Both the position numbers and the translations under genes were made by a program. A stretch of 64,000 nucleotides of DNA. Origin: Gemmatimonadetes bacterium SCN 70-22. Lineage in GTDB: Bacteria > Gemmatimonadota > Gemmatimonadetes > Gemmatimonadales > Gemmatimonadaceae. Location: assembly GCA_001724275.1 (NCBI GenBank), contig MEDZ01000014.1, positions 1 to 64,000 of the forward strand, given 5' to 3'. Shown one piece after another: positions 34,965 to 43,557 of this stretch (the stretch's first letter is position 1; each line of letters opens with the position of its first letter). Below the pieces are notes generated by a model. That model did not search any database. It saw nothing but the letters and a program-made list of their open reading frames with translations, and had not been told where the DNA came from.

Positions 34965-36281
34965 CTACTGGTACTGGATGTAGATCGGCACCGGCCACAG
35001 CCGCAGGATCTCCTGCTTGGTGGTCGGCGGCGAGTCGTTGCGCAGCTTGGTGAACTGCTTCCAGCCGACGAACTGCACCGGCTCCTTCTTCACGTACGCG
35101 TAGTACGAATCGCGCTTGAGCCAGGGCGCCCCGAAGCCGTCCATGTGCATCACGATCTGCACCCGCGGATCGAGGGTGATGTTGCGGTAGTTCGTCACGC
35201 CCCGCTGGGTGAAGCGATGGACGACCAGGACCTTGGGGGGGAGCTTGTACTGGTCCACGATCCCGGCCAGGAAGCGCGACGCGTAGTTGATGTCCGAGGC
35301 ATCGTATGTCCCGATCTTCTTTCCCGGGAGCCCCCCGTTCTTCATCGAGAACTCGGGGTCGATCCCCAGGTGGACGTCGGGGCGCTTCAGGAAGCGCTCG
35401 AGCCGCGGGAGCTCCGCCTGCAACGTGCTCAGCCCCACTTGCACGTCGAGGAACAGGATGGCGTTCCGGCTTCGCGCCCAGCCGTACACCTTCTCGATGA
35501 GCGTGCTGTCCATGCGCGCGCGATACTTGCCATCGCTCCCCGCGCTCCCCTGCGCCACGACGGCAATCAGGTGCAACGCCGGCTGTACGGGACGCGTAGG
35601 GTCGAGCCGCTTCCACTCCGCGACCTCGGCATCCAGCTTGCGCAGCATGTCCTCGGGATCGAACTCGCCGAGAATCCCCATCCGGCGTGACAGGGGGTTG
35701 CCGTAGAAGGCGATGATCCGCCGGTCGGGAAGGATCGCCCCGGGGAGCGGCGCAGGCATCTTCGGCGGCCAGAGCGAGTCCAGGTCGCTCCCCGTGTCCC
35801 GATAGGCCAGGTGGCGGTCGCCGGCGTGCCGCCCCATTGCGCCGGAGGGGCGCGCACGACGCGTGCTGTCACCGCGCGTCGAATCCCGGCGCACCGCCGT
35901 GCCCTTCGTCGACCCGCCTTTCGTCGCCGCGCCCTTGGTCGCCGCGCCCTTCGTCGCCGCGCCCTTCGTCGCCGCGCCCTTCGTCGCCGCGCCCTTCGTC
36001 GCCGCGCCCTTCGCGGCTGCACCCTTCGCGGCTGCGCCCTTGGAAGGCGTTCGCGCACCGCGCCCGCCACTGTCCGCCGACGCCGTATCGCTTCCACGCC
36101 CCTGCTGCTGCTGGCCCCACGCAGGGTCTCCCGGCACGAGCAGGAGGAGGGGGGCGCAGACGGCAAGCACGCGGCGTGCGAACCGAGCGGCCGGGGCCGC
36201 GGGGGAAACGGGGGCGGTCGCGGCAGCCAGGGCAGCCGAGGCAACCACGTCAGGAAGGAAGGTATGTTCGCGAGACGGCAT
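34965..36281 (-). CDS. Secreted protein with Lys-Gly-Ala-Ala-Thr repeats and a TIM-barrel-like domain, unknown function
   Basis: About 438 residues from ATG 36281. A hydrophobic signal segment (VLAVCAPLLLLVPGDPAWGQ) lies at about residues 38-57. Residues about 81-127 are nine or so KGAAT/KGAAA repeats, a strongly basic low-complexity spacer. The C-terminal 280 residues are globular, with RIIAFYGNPLSRRMGILGE, AILFLDVQVG, VHLGIDPEFSM and VQIVMHMDGFGAPW. These look like the strands of a TIM barrel with acidic residues at strand ends, as in glycosidase-like proteins. The family was not recognised. The basic spacer could bind anionic polymer such as lipopolysaccharide or DNA. The start codon is uncertain, with TTG 36308 as an alternative. 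Confidence 0.72.
   Translation of the reverse strand: MPSREHTFLPDVVASAALAAATAPVSPAAPAARFARRVLAVCAPLLLLVPGDPAWGQQQQGRGSDTASADSGGRGARTPSKGAAAKGAAAKGAATKGAATKGAATKGAATKGAATKGAATKGGSTKGTAVRRDSTRGDSTRRARPSGAMGRHAGDRHLAYRDTGSDLDSLWPPKMPAPLPGAILPDRRIIAFYGNPLSRRMGILGEFDPEDMLRKLDAEVAEWKRLDPTRPVQPALHLIAVVAQGSAGSDGKYRARMDSTLIEKVYGWARSRNAILFLDVQVGLSTLQAELPRLERFLKRPDVHLGIDPEFSMKNGGLPGKKIGTYDASDINYASRFLAGIVDQYKLPPKVLVVHRFTQRGVTNYRNITLDPRVQIVMHMDGFGAPWLKRDSYYAYVKKEPVQFVGWKQFTKLRNDSPPTTKQEILRLWPVPIYIQYQ
35901..36041 (-). repeat. 15-bp coding repeats (KGAAT array)
   Basis: About nine tandem 15-base units, of which six in the middle are nearly identical (GAAGGGCGCGGCGAC-type on the minus strand). They encode a Lys-Gly-Ala-Ala-Thr/Ala pentapeptide array in the secreted protein. 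Near-identity at the DNA level suggests recent expansion by slippage. Confidence 0.85.
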
Positions 36282-36454
36282 CACGGCATGCGAGTTCGGG
36301 GACGACAAGGCGGCGAGGTGTCGGCGCCCGCAGCGAAATCTCGCACCCTCGCCCCACGGGTTGTACTCCCGACAGCCCCCCCGGTGCCACGAGGAGGGAC
36401 GCGCCTAACGCGCGACGCGCATCGCCGCTCGCCCCACGACGCACCCGATTCGCC

Positions 36455-37105
36455 TCATTCCCCCGCAGGCTGGACGGGCACGCTCCAGAGGAACGGCTTC
36501 ACGTGGTGGCGACAGCACTCGGGGACCTCGGTGCGCAGGATCTCCAGCGCCCGGGCCGCCTTGGTCAGGAAATCGGGGGTCGCCTCCACCACATAGCGCC
36601 GCGGATGCGTCGACCAGCTCTCCGCGATGCGGGCATCGATTTCCGCCGCCTCCGGGAGTGTCTCGATGCGCAACGGGTTCTCCTGGCCATACGCATCGGG
36701 CTCGGTGGGCGTGCGCAGGTGGATTACCGCGTGGTAGCGCTCGATCTCCGCCTCGAGCGTCGTCCCCACGGCAGACCACAGCGTCCCCGGCCCCTCCCAG
36801 TACGCTGCCCCGTCCACCGTCCCGCGATCACACAGGACCACGGCCGTCTCCTCCAACTCGGCTGTCGACTCCAGCGCGCGCTGTACATGGTAGATGGCGC
36901 GCTGCCCGGCCTGACGCAGCTCCCAACGCGTGTTGCGAGGAAAGCCCCCGCCGAAGACGATTCCCGCCGACTCCTTCAGCGTCTTCACGTGCACGCAGAA
37001 GAAGAGGCGGATGAGCTCGAGCACCGCCGTCTTCCCGGCGCCGGGCCCACCGGTGAGGACGATGCGGCGGCTGACGTGGTGTCTCGTGCAATCGCAGGGC
37101 TTCAT
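36455..37105 (-). CDS. AAA-type P-loop ATPase/kinase-like protein
   Basis: A 216-residue protein from ATG 37105. The Walker A motif is GGPGAGKT (residues 19-26), following RRIVLTG, and TAVVLCDRGTVDGAAYW gives an Asp-Arg pair typical of the AAA_28 / NadR-like nucleoside kinase group. The C-terminus has HPRRYVVEATPDFLTKAARALEIL, which resembles the lid and last helix of such kinases. It probably binds ATP and may phosphorylate a small molecule or act as a molecular switch. An upstream in-frame extension is Arg/Gly-rich and is not accepted. The spacer upstream contains three 8-bp AGCGCCCC repeats. Confidence 0.78.
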   Translation of the reverse strand: MKPCDCTRHHVSRRIVLTGGPGAGKTAVLELIRLFFCVHVKTLKESAGIVFGGGFPRNTRWELRQAGQRAIYHVQRALESTAELEETAVVLCDRGTVDGAAYWEGPGTLWSAVGTTLEAEIERYHAVIHLRTPTEPDAYGQENPLRIETLPEAAEIDARIAESWSTHPRRYVVEATPDFLTKAARALEILRTEVPECCRHHVKPFLWSVPVQPAGE

Positions 37106-37241
37106 GCGGCAGGGAGCGGGTGGGATGTGGCCTCGTGCCCACGACGGGCGCAGGCGTGCAAGCTGGCGCCGCGCGCGCCCGCGAGGAAGCCCGCGTCCAA
37201 CCACCCAGCGCCCCAGCGCCCCAGCGCCTCGGCGCCCTACC

Positions 37242-38507
37242 CTACTTGTTCCTGGGAGGGAGCTTGCCGCCAACCTCGCCAATGCGCGTGTCGCGCTGAT
37301 ACGTGATCGCGGCAAGCCCAATGGCTCCCGTCTCGTCGGTGGCGATCACGGTCAGCACGTAGGGCCCGTACTTCTGGAACATGACGTCGATCAGTGACAC
37401 CCACAGGACACCCGACCGGTTGGTCGGCGTGAGCTCCAGCGGATATCGCGTTCCATCCACCTCCGCGACGACACTCCGCAGCGCTCGTTCCGAGCGCACT
37501 CCGGCGACCACGCGCAGGGTATCGCCAATGAGCTCATTGGGCACGGGGTTGGCGAAGGTCACCACGATGCTCTCGTCCACGTTGTCCCGCACCACGATGG
37601 CCAGCGCACCGCGCTGCCCCTCGCTCTCCGCCTCCACCACCACGGTCCCGGCCGACACCGCGCGCACCACCCCCGCGCCCGACAGGGTCGCCACCCCCTG
37701 TCCCGCGGCGACGCTCATGCTCCAGGTGACGTCGTGTCCGGTCAGCACATGCCCCTCGGCGTCACGCACCGTTGCCGCCAATTGCAGCGTGTCGCCGACC
37801 ACGAGACGCACCGTCCGCGCCGAGATCTCGATCGTCGCCGGCTCCCCCGGGGCAGCCACTGAAACGATGGCGGTCGCGCTCTTCCCCCCCACCGACACCG
37901 TGACGTTCGTCGTCCCAGTCGCCACACCCGTGATCACGCCGCCTGGCGTGACGATGACCTTCGACGAGTCCGCGCTGCCCCAGGTCATCGCCCGACCCGC
38001 CACTGGACGGCCGCTGACGTCGAGAACGGTCGCCACCAGCTGCGTGCTGGCCCCCGGCAGGAGCGTCGCGAGGCTGGGGGCAATCGTCACCGACGAGACC
38101 GGAACGTCGAGCACTGTCAGGGTGGCACGCCCGATCTTGCCGCCAACCGTCGCGACCACCTGCGTCTGCCCGGACGAGAGGGCGGTCAGCACGCCGGCGG
38201 CGGAGACCGTCGCCACGCTCGGCGTCCCGGTGCTCCACTCGATCGTGGACAGCACGATCGGCATCCCGAACTGGTCGACCCCGGACGCCGACGCGGTCCC
38301 CGACGCTCCAACCACCAGGGTGAGCGCCGAGAGCTCCACGCGCACGTCGCTCAAGACGGGAGACGCCGGGCGCGGCGCGGCGGGCGCGGCGGCGCCACCG
38401 CATCCGAGCGCCACGACCAGCGCGAGGCACTCGACGACGCGCGATACATGGCGCTCCGGGCCCCCGAGACGCAGGCGGCCCGACTGCTGACAAACCCGAG
38501 AATCCAT
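37242..38507 (-). CDS. Lipoprotein with bacterial Ig-like (BIG2) domains
   Basis: About 421 residues from ATG 38507. A lipobox (VALGCGG) lies near residue 37, predicting a lipid-anchored exported protein. At least three BIG2-type Ig-like domains follow, each with SATVSAAGVLTALSSGQTQVVATVGGK or PGGVITGVATGTTNVTVSVGGKSATAIVSV style repeats. The last about 110 residues are a different beta-rich domain. Such proteins act in surface adhesion or as structural envelope components. There is no enzymatic motif. The start is uncertain, because the region before the hydrophobic stretch is rather long for a signal peptide. Confidence 0.82.
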   Translation of the reverse strand: MDSRVCQQSGRLRLGGPERHVSRVVECLALVVALGCGGAAAPAAPRPASPVLSDVRVELSALTLVVGASGTASASGVDQFGMPIVLSTIEWSTGTPSVATVSAAGVLTALSSGQTQVVATVGGKIGRATLTVLDVPVSSVTIAPSLATLLPGASTQLVATVLDVSGRPVAGRAMTWGSADSSKVIVTPGGVITGVATGTTNVTVSVGGKSATAIVSVAAPGEPATIEISARTVRLVVGDTLQLAATVRDAEGHVLTGHDVTWSMSVAAGQGVATLSGAGVVRAVSAGTVVVEAESEGQRGALAIVVRDNVDESIVVTFANPVPNELIGDTLRVVAGVRSERALRSVVAEVDGTRYPLELTPTNRSGVLWVSLIDVMFQKYGPYVLTVIATDETGAIGLAAITYQRDTRIGEVGGKLPPRNK

Positions 38508-38610
38508 GCGGGCGGCGTGGGGAGCACCCAGTATGCGAAGCGGCGGAACCGGGCGCAATGCGTCGCACTGCCCCCCGTCCCGCCCTGTCACGCCTTGCCC
38601 TGCCGGGTAG

Positions 38611-38853
38611 CTACCGCCGGTACGACGTCCGCAGGCCTCGGTCGCGCGTCGCGTTGCACACCATGCTCCAGCGCAGCCACGCCTGCGTCAGCTGCTCCGG
38701 TCCGCGCATCATGCTGAACGCGGCGCCGCGCCGCTCCTTTTCCGCCGACTCCGCCACGCTGAACTGGTCGTGCAGCGCCCGCTCGGCGTCCTGCAGCTGA
38801 TCGTTGGACAACGTGGAGATCCAATTCGCGGTGATACGGTCGGGAATCGTCAT
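38611..38853 (-). CDS. Hypothetical protein (80 aa) downstream of infA
   Basis: A short soluble protein, helical by composition (ISTLSNDQLQDAERALHDQF), with a basic C-terminus. ATG 38853 has GAGGA nine bases upstream and lies only ten bases after the infA stop, so the two are almost surely co-transcribed. No family was recognised. A translation- or RNA-related role is possible from the position alone. Confidence 0.65.
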   Translation of the reverse strand: MTIPDRITANWISTLSNDQLQDAERALHDQFSVAESAEKERRGAAFSMMRGPEQLTQAWLRWSMVCNATRDRGLRTSYRR

Positions 38854-38863
38854 GCGGTGGTCC

Positions 38864-39079
38864 TCACTTGTGACGGAACGTGATGCGTCCACGGGTCAGG
38901 TCGTACGGCGACACCTCCACCGTCACGCGATCCCCGGCGAGGATCCGGATGCGGAACTTCCGCATCTTGCCCGCGGTCGTGGCCAGCAACTGATGACCGT
39001 TCTCCAGGTCCACTCGGAACATGGCGCTGGGCAGGACTTCTGAGACGGATCCCTCGAACTCGATCGCTTCTTCCTTCAT
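38864..39079 (-). CDS. infA: Translation initiation factor IF-1
   Basis: A 71-residue S1-fold protein, the usual length for IF-1. Diagnostic segments are [61 protein letters not shown]. It occupies the A site of the 30S subunit and helps IF-2 and IF-3 set the initiation complex. ATG 39079 has GAGGAG seven bases upstream. Outside its common ribosomal-protein operon, it sits here between a cold-shock gene and an unknown 80-residue protein. Confidence 0.97.
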   Translation of the reverse strand: MKEEAIEFEGSVSEVLPSAMFRVDLENGHQLLATTAGKMRKFRIRILAGDRVTVEVSPYDLTRGRITFRHK

Positions 39080-39117
39080 GTGCTCTCCTCTCGGGCGCAG
39101 GAATGCCGGACATCGAC

Positions 39118-39156
39118 GCGGCATCGGCGGGGACAAACGCATCCCCCCGATGCCGC
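39118..39156 (-). terminator. Long hairpin between the cold-shock gene and infA
   Basis: On the minus strand GCGGCATCGG-GGGGA pairs with TCCCC-G-CCGATGCCGC, a stem of about 15 bp with one bulged base and a nine-base loop. It lies between the cold-shock stop and the infA ribosome binding site and has no T-run. It may be a partial terminator that lowers or uncouples infA expression from the cold-shock message. Confidence 0.55.
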
Positions 39157-39170
39157 GCACGACGATGGAA

Positions 39171-39383
39171 CTAGCGCCCGAGGCGCGTCACGTTCTCCGC
39201 CGCCGGCCCCTTCTGCCCCTGAACGATGTCGAATTCCACCGACTCGCCTTCGGTCAGCGACTTGAAGCCGCTCCCCTGGATGGCCGAGTGGTGCACGAAG
39301 CAGTCCTTCTCTCCGCTGGACGGGGTCACGAAACCGAAGCCCTTGGCGTCATTGAACCACTTCACGGTGCCTGTCGTACGCAT
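39171..39383 (-). CDS. Cold-shock domain protein (CspA family)
   Basis: A 70-residue OB-fold nucleic-acid-binding protein with RNP1 as KGFGFVTP and RNP2 as CFVHHSAI. It binds single-stranded RNA and acts as an RNA chaperone. Two ATGs are six bases apart. AGGAG ends one base before the first ATG (39389) and seven bases before the second (39383), so the second is the start. Downstream come a hairpin and infA. The upstream region is long, as in many cold-shock genes. Confidence 0.96.
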   Translation of the reverse strand: MRTTGTVKWFNDAKGFGFVTPSSGEKDCFVHHSAIQGSGFKSLTEGESVEFDIVQGQKGPAAENVTRLGR

Positions 39384-39698
39384 GGTCATGCTCCTGAAAA
39401 TGTGCTGTGGTCGGAGCACTGGCCCACGAACGGGCAGATCACCAGCCGACAACAACGTCTGCGCGATATCCCTCGCGCGAGGTGCCGCCGACCGGCGGCT
39501 CTACAGAACGCGAAAGGGCCTGCTCGCATTGGCAGGCCCCTGGTCAGTCGGAACTTGTCCGTGCGCCGGGGCGCACGTGTCGCTTCATGTAAGGTAGCGG
39601 GTCCGGTCCGCTTCGGCAATGACCACGCTTGTAGCCGGCGAGCGCATGCCCCGCCCGCTTCCCTTGCCCGGTCGAACGACCACCTCCAACGTCAGGCC
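39384..39698. other. Divergent region between cold-shock gene and polX, with a hairpin
   Basis: This is a gene-free spacer of about 315 bases. GGGCCTGC (39516-39523) and GCAGGCCC (39532-39539) form a perfect 8-bp stem; read on the minus strand it is followed by TTTCG. It lies in the likely 5' leader of the cold-shock mRNA and could be a structural or weak termination element. No promoter was recognised for either gene. Confidence 0.5.
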
Positions 39699-41492
39699 AT
39701 GCCCGCGCGCTCGCGAAAGCCCGCTGCACCGACGGCCGGCCCCGCCAACACGGAAATCGCCCGCATCTTCCGCGAAGTGGCAGAGCTGCTCGAGCTCTCC
39801 AGCGCCAATCCCTTCCGGGTCCGCGCGTACCTCAACGCCGCGAGGGTGGTCGAGGAATCGCCGCAGTCCATCGCCGCGATGGCGCTCCAGGCGCCCGCCC
39901 AGCTGCGCGAGCTCCCGGGCATTGGCGACGACCTGGCCGGCAAGATCGAGGAGATCGCGCAGAGCGGGAAGCTCGCGCTCCTTGGCGAACTGTCCCGACA
40001 GGCCCCGCCCGGCGCCACGGAGCTCCTCCACGTCCCCGGCATCGGCCCACGCAAGGCACGCATCCTCAGCGAACGCCTTGGTGTCCGCTCGCTCGCGGGC
40101 CTCGAGCGCGCGGCGCGGGCCGGGCGCGTACGCACGCTCCCGGGCTTTGGCGCGAGGACCGAGGCGCGAATCCTCGAGGAGCTCGCCACCACGACCATCA
40201 AGGAGCAACGCTGGCTGCGCGCCCGGGCCGCGCAATATGGCGAGCCCCTCGTCGCGTACATGCGCGCGGCCGGCATGGTGACCCGCGCCGAACTGGCCGG
40301 CAGCTTCCGCCGGTGCCGCGAGACGGTGGGCGACCTCGACCTCCTGGTCGAGAGCGAGGACGATCGCGCCGCCGTCCAGCACTTCCTGGGCTATCCCCAG
40401 GTGCAACGGGTCCTCGCCAGGGGCACCACGCGGGCGGCGGTGCAGCTGTCGGGAGGGCTCCACGTCGACCTGCGCGTCCTCCCGCCGCAGTCGTACGGGG
40501 CCGCGATGCACTACTTCACGGGATCCAAGGCGCACAACATCGCCGTGCGCGCCATGGGACGCGGTCGCGGGCTCAAGATCAACGAGTACGGCGTCTTCAA
40601 GGGGGCGCGCCGCATCGGGGGGCGCGACGAGCGGGACGTCTTCCGCGCCGTCAAGCTCCCGTTCATCCCCCCCGAACTGCGCGAGGACCGCGGCGAAATC
40701 GAGGCCGCGCAGCAGCACGAGCTCCCACGGCTGGTCACGATCGACGACATGCGCGGCGACCTGCAGTCGCACTCCACCGACAGCGACGGCCGCGACTCAC
40801 TCGACCAGATGGCCGAGGCCGCCGAGGCGATGGGATACGAATACCTCGCCATCACCGACCACACCCCCACGGTGCGCGTCGCCGGGGGACTGGACCGCGG
40901 CGGCTTCCTCCGCCAGATGCGCCGCATCGATCGCCTGAATGCGCGCCTCCGCAAGCTGATCGTCCTCAAGGGAGCCGAGGTCGACATCCACGCCGACGGA
41001 TCGCTCGACCTCGACGACGACACCCTCGAGCGACTCGACGTCGTCCTCGTCTCGCTCCACTCGTCGCTCAACCTTCCGGCCGAGCGCCAGACCGCGCGTG
41101 TCGTCCGGGCGCTGCAGCACCCGTTCGTCCATGTCCTCGCCCACCCGACCGGTCGCCTCGTGGGCGGGCGGCGCGGCGCCCAGCTCGGCCTGGACGAGAT
41201 CTGCCGAGTCGCGGCGAGCGAAGGCGTCCTCATGGAGATCAACGCCCAGCCCGAACGCCTCGACCTGGACGACGTCGCCGCCCGTCGCGCGCAGGAACTC
41301 GGCGCCACCCTCGTCATCAGCACCGACGCGCATTCGATCGAAGAACTGCAGTTCATGCGCTGGGGAGTGGACCAGGCGAGGCGGGGATGGATCGACCGCG
41401 CGAACGTCGCCAACGCCCGCACGCTCCGGCAACTGCTCCACCTGCTCGGCCGGCGGCGCGCGTCGAAGCCCCGCCGTTCGCCCGCGCGATAG
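39699..41492 (+). CDS. polX: DNA polymerase/3'-5' exonuclease PolX
   Basis: A 597-residue repair enzyme. The N-terminal 8-kDa-like and helix-hairpin-helix region is residues about 15-160 (ELPGIGDDLAGKI, HVPGIGPRKARIL). The nucleotidyltransferase domain has GSFRRCRETVGDLDLL (residues 201-216, Asp212 and Asp214) with the third Asp in HVDLRV (about 257). A C-terminal PHP domain follows, with DLQSHSTDSDG (His358) and ITDHTP (Asp387, His388), which gives the exonuclease and AP-endonuclease activities known for bacterial PolX. It fills short gaps in base-excision repair. It converges with ligA, which could seal the nicks it leaves. Confidence 0.95.
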   Translation: MPARSRKPAAPTAGPANTEIARIFREVAELLELSSANPFRVRAYLNAARVVEESPQSIAAMALQAPAQLRELPGIGDDLAGKIEEIAQSGKLALLGELSRQAPPGATELLHVPGIGPRKARILSERLGVRSLAGLERAARAGRVRTLPGFGARTEARILEELATTTIKEQRWLRARAAQYGEPLVAYMRAAGMVTRAELAGSFRRCRETVGDLDLLVESEDDRAAVQHFLGYPQVQRVLARGTTRAAVQLSGGLHVDLRVLPPQSYGAAMHYFTGSKAHNIAVRAMGRGRGLKINEYGVFKGARRIGGRDERDVFRAVKLPFIPPELREDRGEIEAAQQHELPRLVTIDDMRGDLQSHSTDSDGRDSLDQMAEAAEAMGYEYLAITDHTPTVRVAGGLDRGGFLRQMRRIDRLNARLRKLIVLKGAEVDIHADGSLDLDDDTLERLDVVLVSLHSSLNLPAERQTARVVRALQHPFVHVLAHPTGRLVGGRRGAQLGLDEICRVAASEGVLMEINAQPERLDLDDVAARRAQELGATLVISTDAHSIEELQFMRWGVDQARRGWIDRANVANARTLRQLLHLLGRRRASKPRRSPAR

Positions 41493-41520
41493 CCGCCGGC
41501 ACTGCGACAGGTGCCCCCCG

Positions 41521-43557
41521 TTAGGCACCCGGCGCACGCCGCTGCGCCCGCTTCCCCGCCACCAGGCGCCGGAAGCCTCGCTCGTCGAGGATGCGCACCC
41601 CGGCGCGCCGAGCCTTCTCCATCTTCGTACCGGGCGCGGCCCCGGCCACCAGGTAGTCCAAGGCGCGGCTCACGCTCGCCGTCACCTCGCCCCCCGCCGC
41701 CTCCGCCAGGCGCGACGCCTCCGAGCGCGAGAGCGACGGCAACGTCCCCGTGAAGGCGATCCGGCGTCCCGCCAGCACGCCCGCACGCCCCGCGCGTGCC
41801 TCCCGCGCGGGGCGCACGCGGACTCCCGCACCCAGAAAGCCGTCCAGGAGCGCCCTGGTACGTCGCTCGTTCAGCGCCGCGTGGATCGTCGCCGCCTCCA
41901 CCGGTCCCACGTCTCGCACCGCATCGAGCTCCGCCACGCTCGCGCGCCGGAGCGCCGCCAACGTCCCGAACGCATCAGCCAACGCGCGCGCCGAAGCGCG
42001 TCCCACGCCGGGAAGGCCAAGTCCAACGAGGAAATGCGGCAGGTCCACCCGCTGCGCCCGCGCCACCTCACCCGCCAGGTTCGCGGACGACTTCGTGGCG
42101 AATCCCGGCAGGCCACGGAAATCGTCCGCCGTCAGGGTGAAGAGGTCGGGGACGCGACGCACCAGCCCGGCGTCCACCAATCGACGCGCCACCTCCTCGC
42201 CCAATCCGGTGATGGAGAACGCCTCGTCCCGCGCCAGCAGGCGCAGTGCGCCGATGAGCTGCGCCGGGCACTCCCATCGGTTGTCGCACCGCAAGAACGG
42301 TCCCTGGCGCGCCAGCCGTGATCGGCAGGCAGGACACTTGGATGGCACTCGCGCCCGGTGCCGACGCGCTCCACGTCGGCGCTCGACGATCTCGGGAATG
42401 ACGTCGCCCGCGCGATGGACGCGCACCCGGTCTCCCACCTGGACGTCGCGACGTGCCAGCTCGGTGAGGTTGTGCAGCGTCGCGCGCGACACCGTGACAC
42501 CACCCACGTCCACCGGGCGAAGCAGTGCCACCGGCGTGAGCACCCCGGTCCGCCCCACCTGAAAGACGATGTCGTCGACGATGGTCGACTCGGCCCGTGG
42601 CTCGAACTTCCACGCCAGCGCCCAGCGCGGGTGGTGACTCGTCTCCCCCAGCCGGCGGCGCCCCTCCAGCGCGTTCGCCTTCAGGACGATACCGTCGATC
42701 TCGTAGTCGAGCCGCTCACGACGCGCTCCGAGCTTTCGGTGATAGCGCGCGATCTCTTCCACGGTGCGGGCGCGCTCGACGGCGTCGGGGATCGTGAATC
42801 CCCAGCGGCGGAGCGCGGTGAGTGCCTCCTCGTCGGTGGCCAGCGACGCCCCGCGCGACGCCAACACCTCGTACGCCACGAATCGCAATGGCCGGCGCGC
42901 CGTCACCGCCGGGTCGAGCTGGCGAAGCGATCCGGCCGCCGCGTTCCGCGGATTGGCAAACGGCTCCTCGCCGCGCGCCAGCAGGTCGCGGTTCATCCGG
43001 GAAAAGGCGGAACGAGACATCAGCATCTCGCCACGGATGGAGAGCATCGCCGGGGCCTTGGCTCGAGCTCCGCGGAGCCTGGGCGGGATGGACGCGACGG
43101 TGCGTACGTTGGCCGTCACATCCTCGCCAACGACACCGTCGCCGCGCGTGGCGGCGCGCGCCAGCACTCCCCCCCGATAGACGACCTCCACCGACAGGCC
43201 ATCGAGCTTTGGTTCGAGGAGCACGTCGCCTCTCGCCCCGCTCCCCTTGGCGATCCGCGTGACGAACGACGCCACCGTGGCCTGGTCGCGCGTGGCCTCG
43301 AGACTCAGCATTGGTGCCGCATGGCGAAGGCTCGCGAACGGTCCCGCCGCGCGCCCGGCCACACGCTGGGTCGGCGACTCCGGGGTGACCAGCTCCGGGT
43401 GACGCTCCTCGAGCAGCCGAAGCTCATGGACCAATCGGTCGTATGCCGCGTCGGAGATCGACGGGCGGTTCCGTTGGTAGTAGAGCTCGTCGTGATGACG
43501 AATCTGCGCACGCAGCACTTCCGCACGACGAACCAGGGACCGGGAGGCCGGCGTCAT
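41521..43557 (-). CDS. ligA: NAD+-dependent DNA ligase
   Basis: A 678-residue ligase. The NAD-binding Ia domain has HHDELYYQRNRPSISDAAYD. The adenylated lysine is Lys117 in EPKLDGLSVEV. The OB fold has VFQVGRTGVLTPVA, a four-Cys zinc finger reads CPAC...C...C, helix-hairpin-helix repeats follow (LPHFLVGLGLPGVG) and a BRCT domain ends the chain (GRRIAFTGTLPSLSR). All catalytic parts are present, though the segment after domain Ib (MLSLEATRD) departs from the common LSLxNAF. A second ligA elsewhere cannot be excluded. ATG 43557 is chosen because conserved sequence begins there; the frame upstream runs through inverted repeats. Confidence 0.95.
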   Translation of the reverse strand: MTPASRSLVRRAEVLRAQIRHHDELYYQRNRPSISDAAYDRLVHELRLLEERHPELVTPESPTQRVAGRAAGPFASLRHAAPMLSLEATRDQATVASFVTRIAKGSGARGDVLLEPKLDGLSVEVVYRGGVLARAATRGDGVVGEDVTANVRTVASIPPRLRGARAKAPAMLSIRGEMLMSRSAFSRMNRDLLARGEEPFANPRNAAAGSLRQLDPAVTARRPLRFVAYEVLASRGASLATDEEALTALRRWGFTIPDAVERARTVEEIARYHRKLGARRERLDYEIDGIVLKANALEGRRRLGETSHHPRWALAWKFEPRAESTIVDDIVFQVGRTGVLTPVALLRPVDVGGVTVSRATLHNLTELARRDVQVGDRVRVHRAGDVIPEIVERRRGARRHRARVPSKCPACRSRLARQGPFLRCDNRWECPAQLIGALRLLARDEAFSITGLGEEVARRLVDAGLVRRVPDLFTLTADDFRGLPGFATKSSANLAGEVARAQRVDLPHFLVGLGLPGVGRASARALADAFGTLAALRRASVAELDAVRDVGPVEAATIHAALNERRTRALLDGFLGAGVRVRPAREARAGRAGVLAGRRIAFTGTLPSLSRSEASRLAEAAGGEVTASVSRALDYLVAGAAPGTKMEKARRAGVRILDERGFRRLVAGKRAQRRAPGA

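Noticed and set aside
39544-39588. 14-codon frame upstream of the cold-shock hairpin as a second leader peptide
   Set aside because: It has no regulatory codon run, no ribosome binding site, and the following hairpin lacks a proper T-tract.
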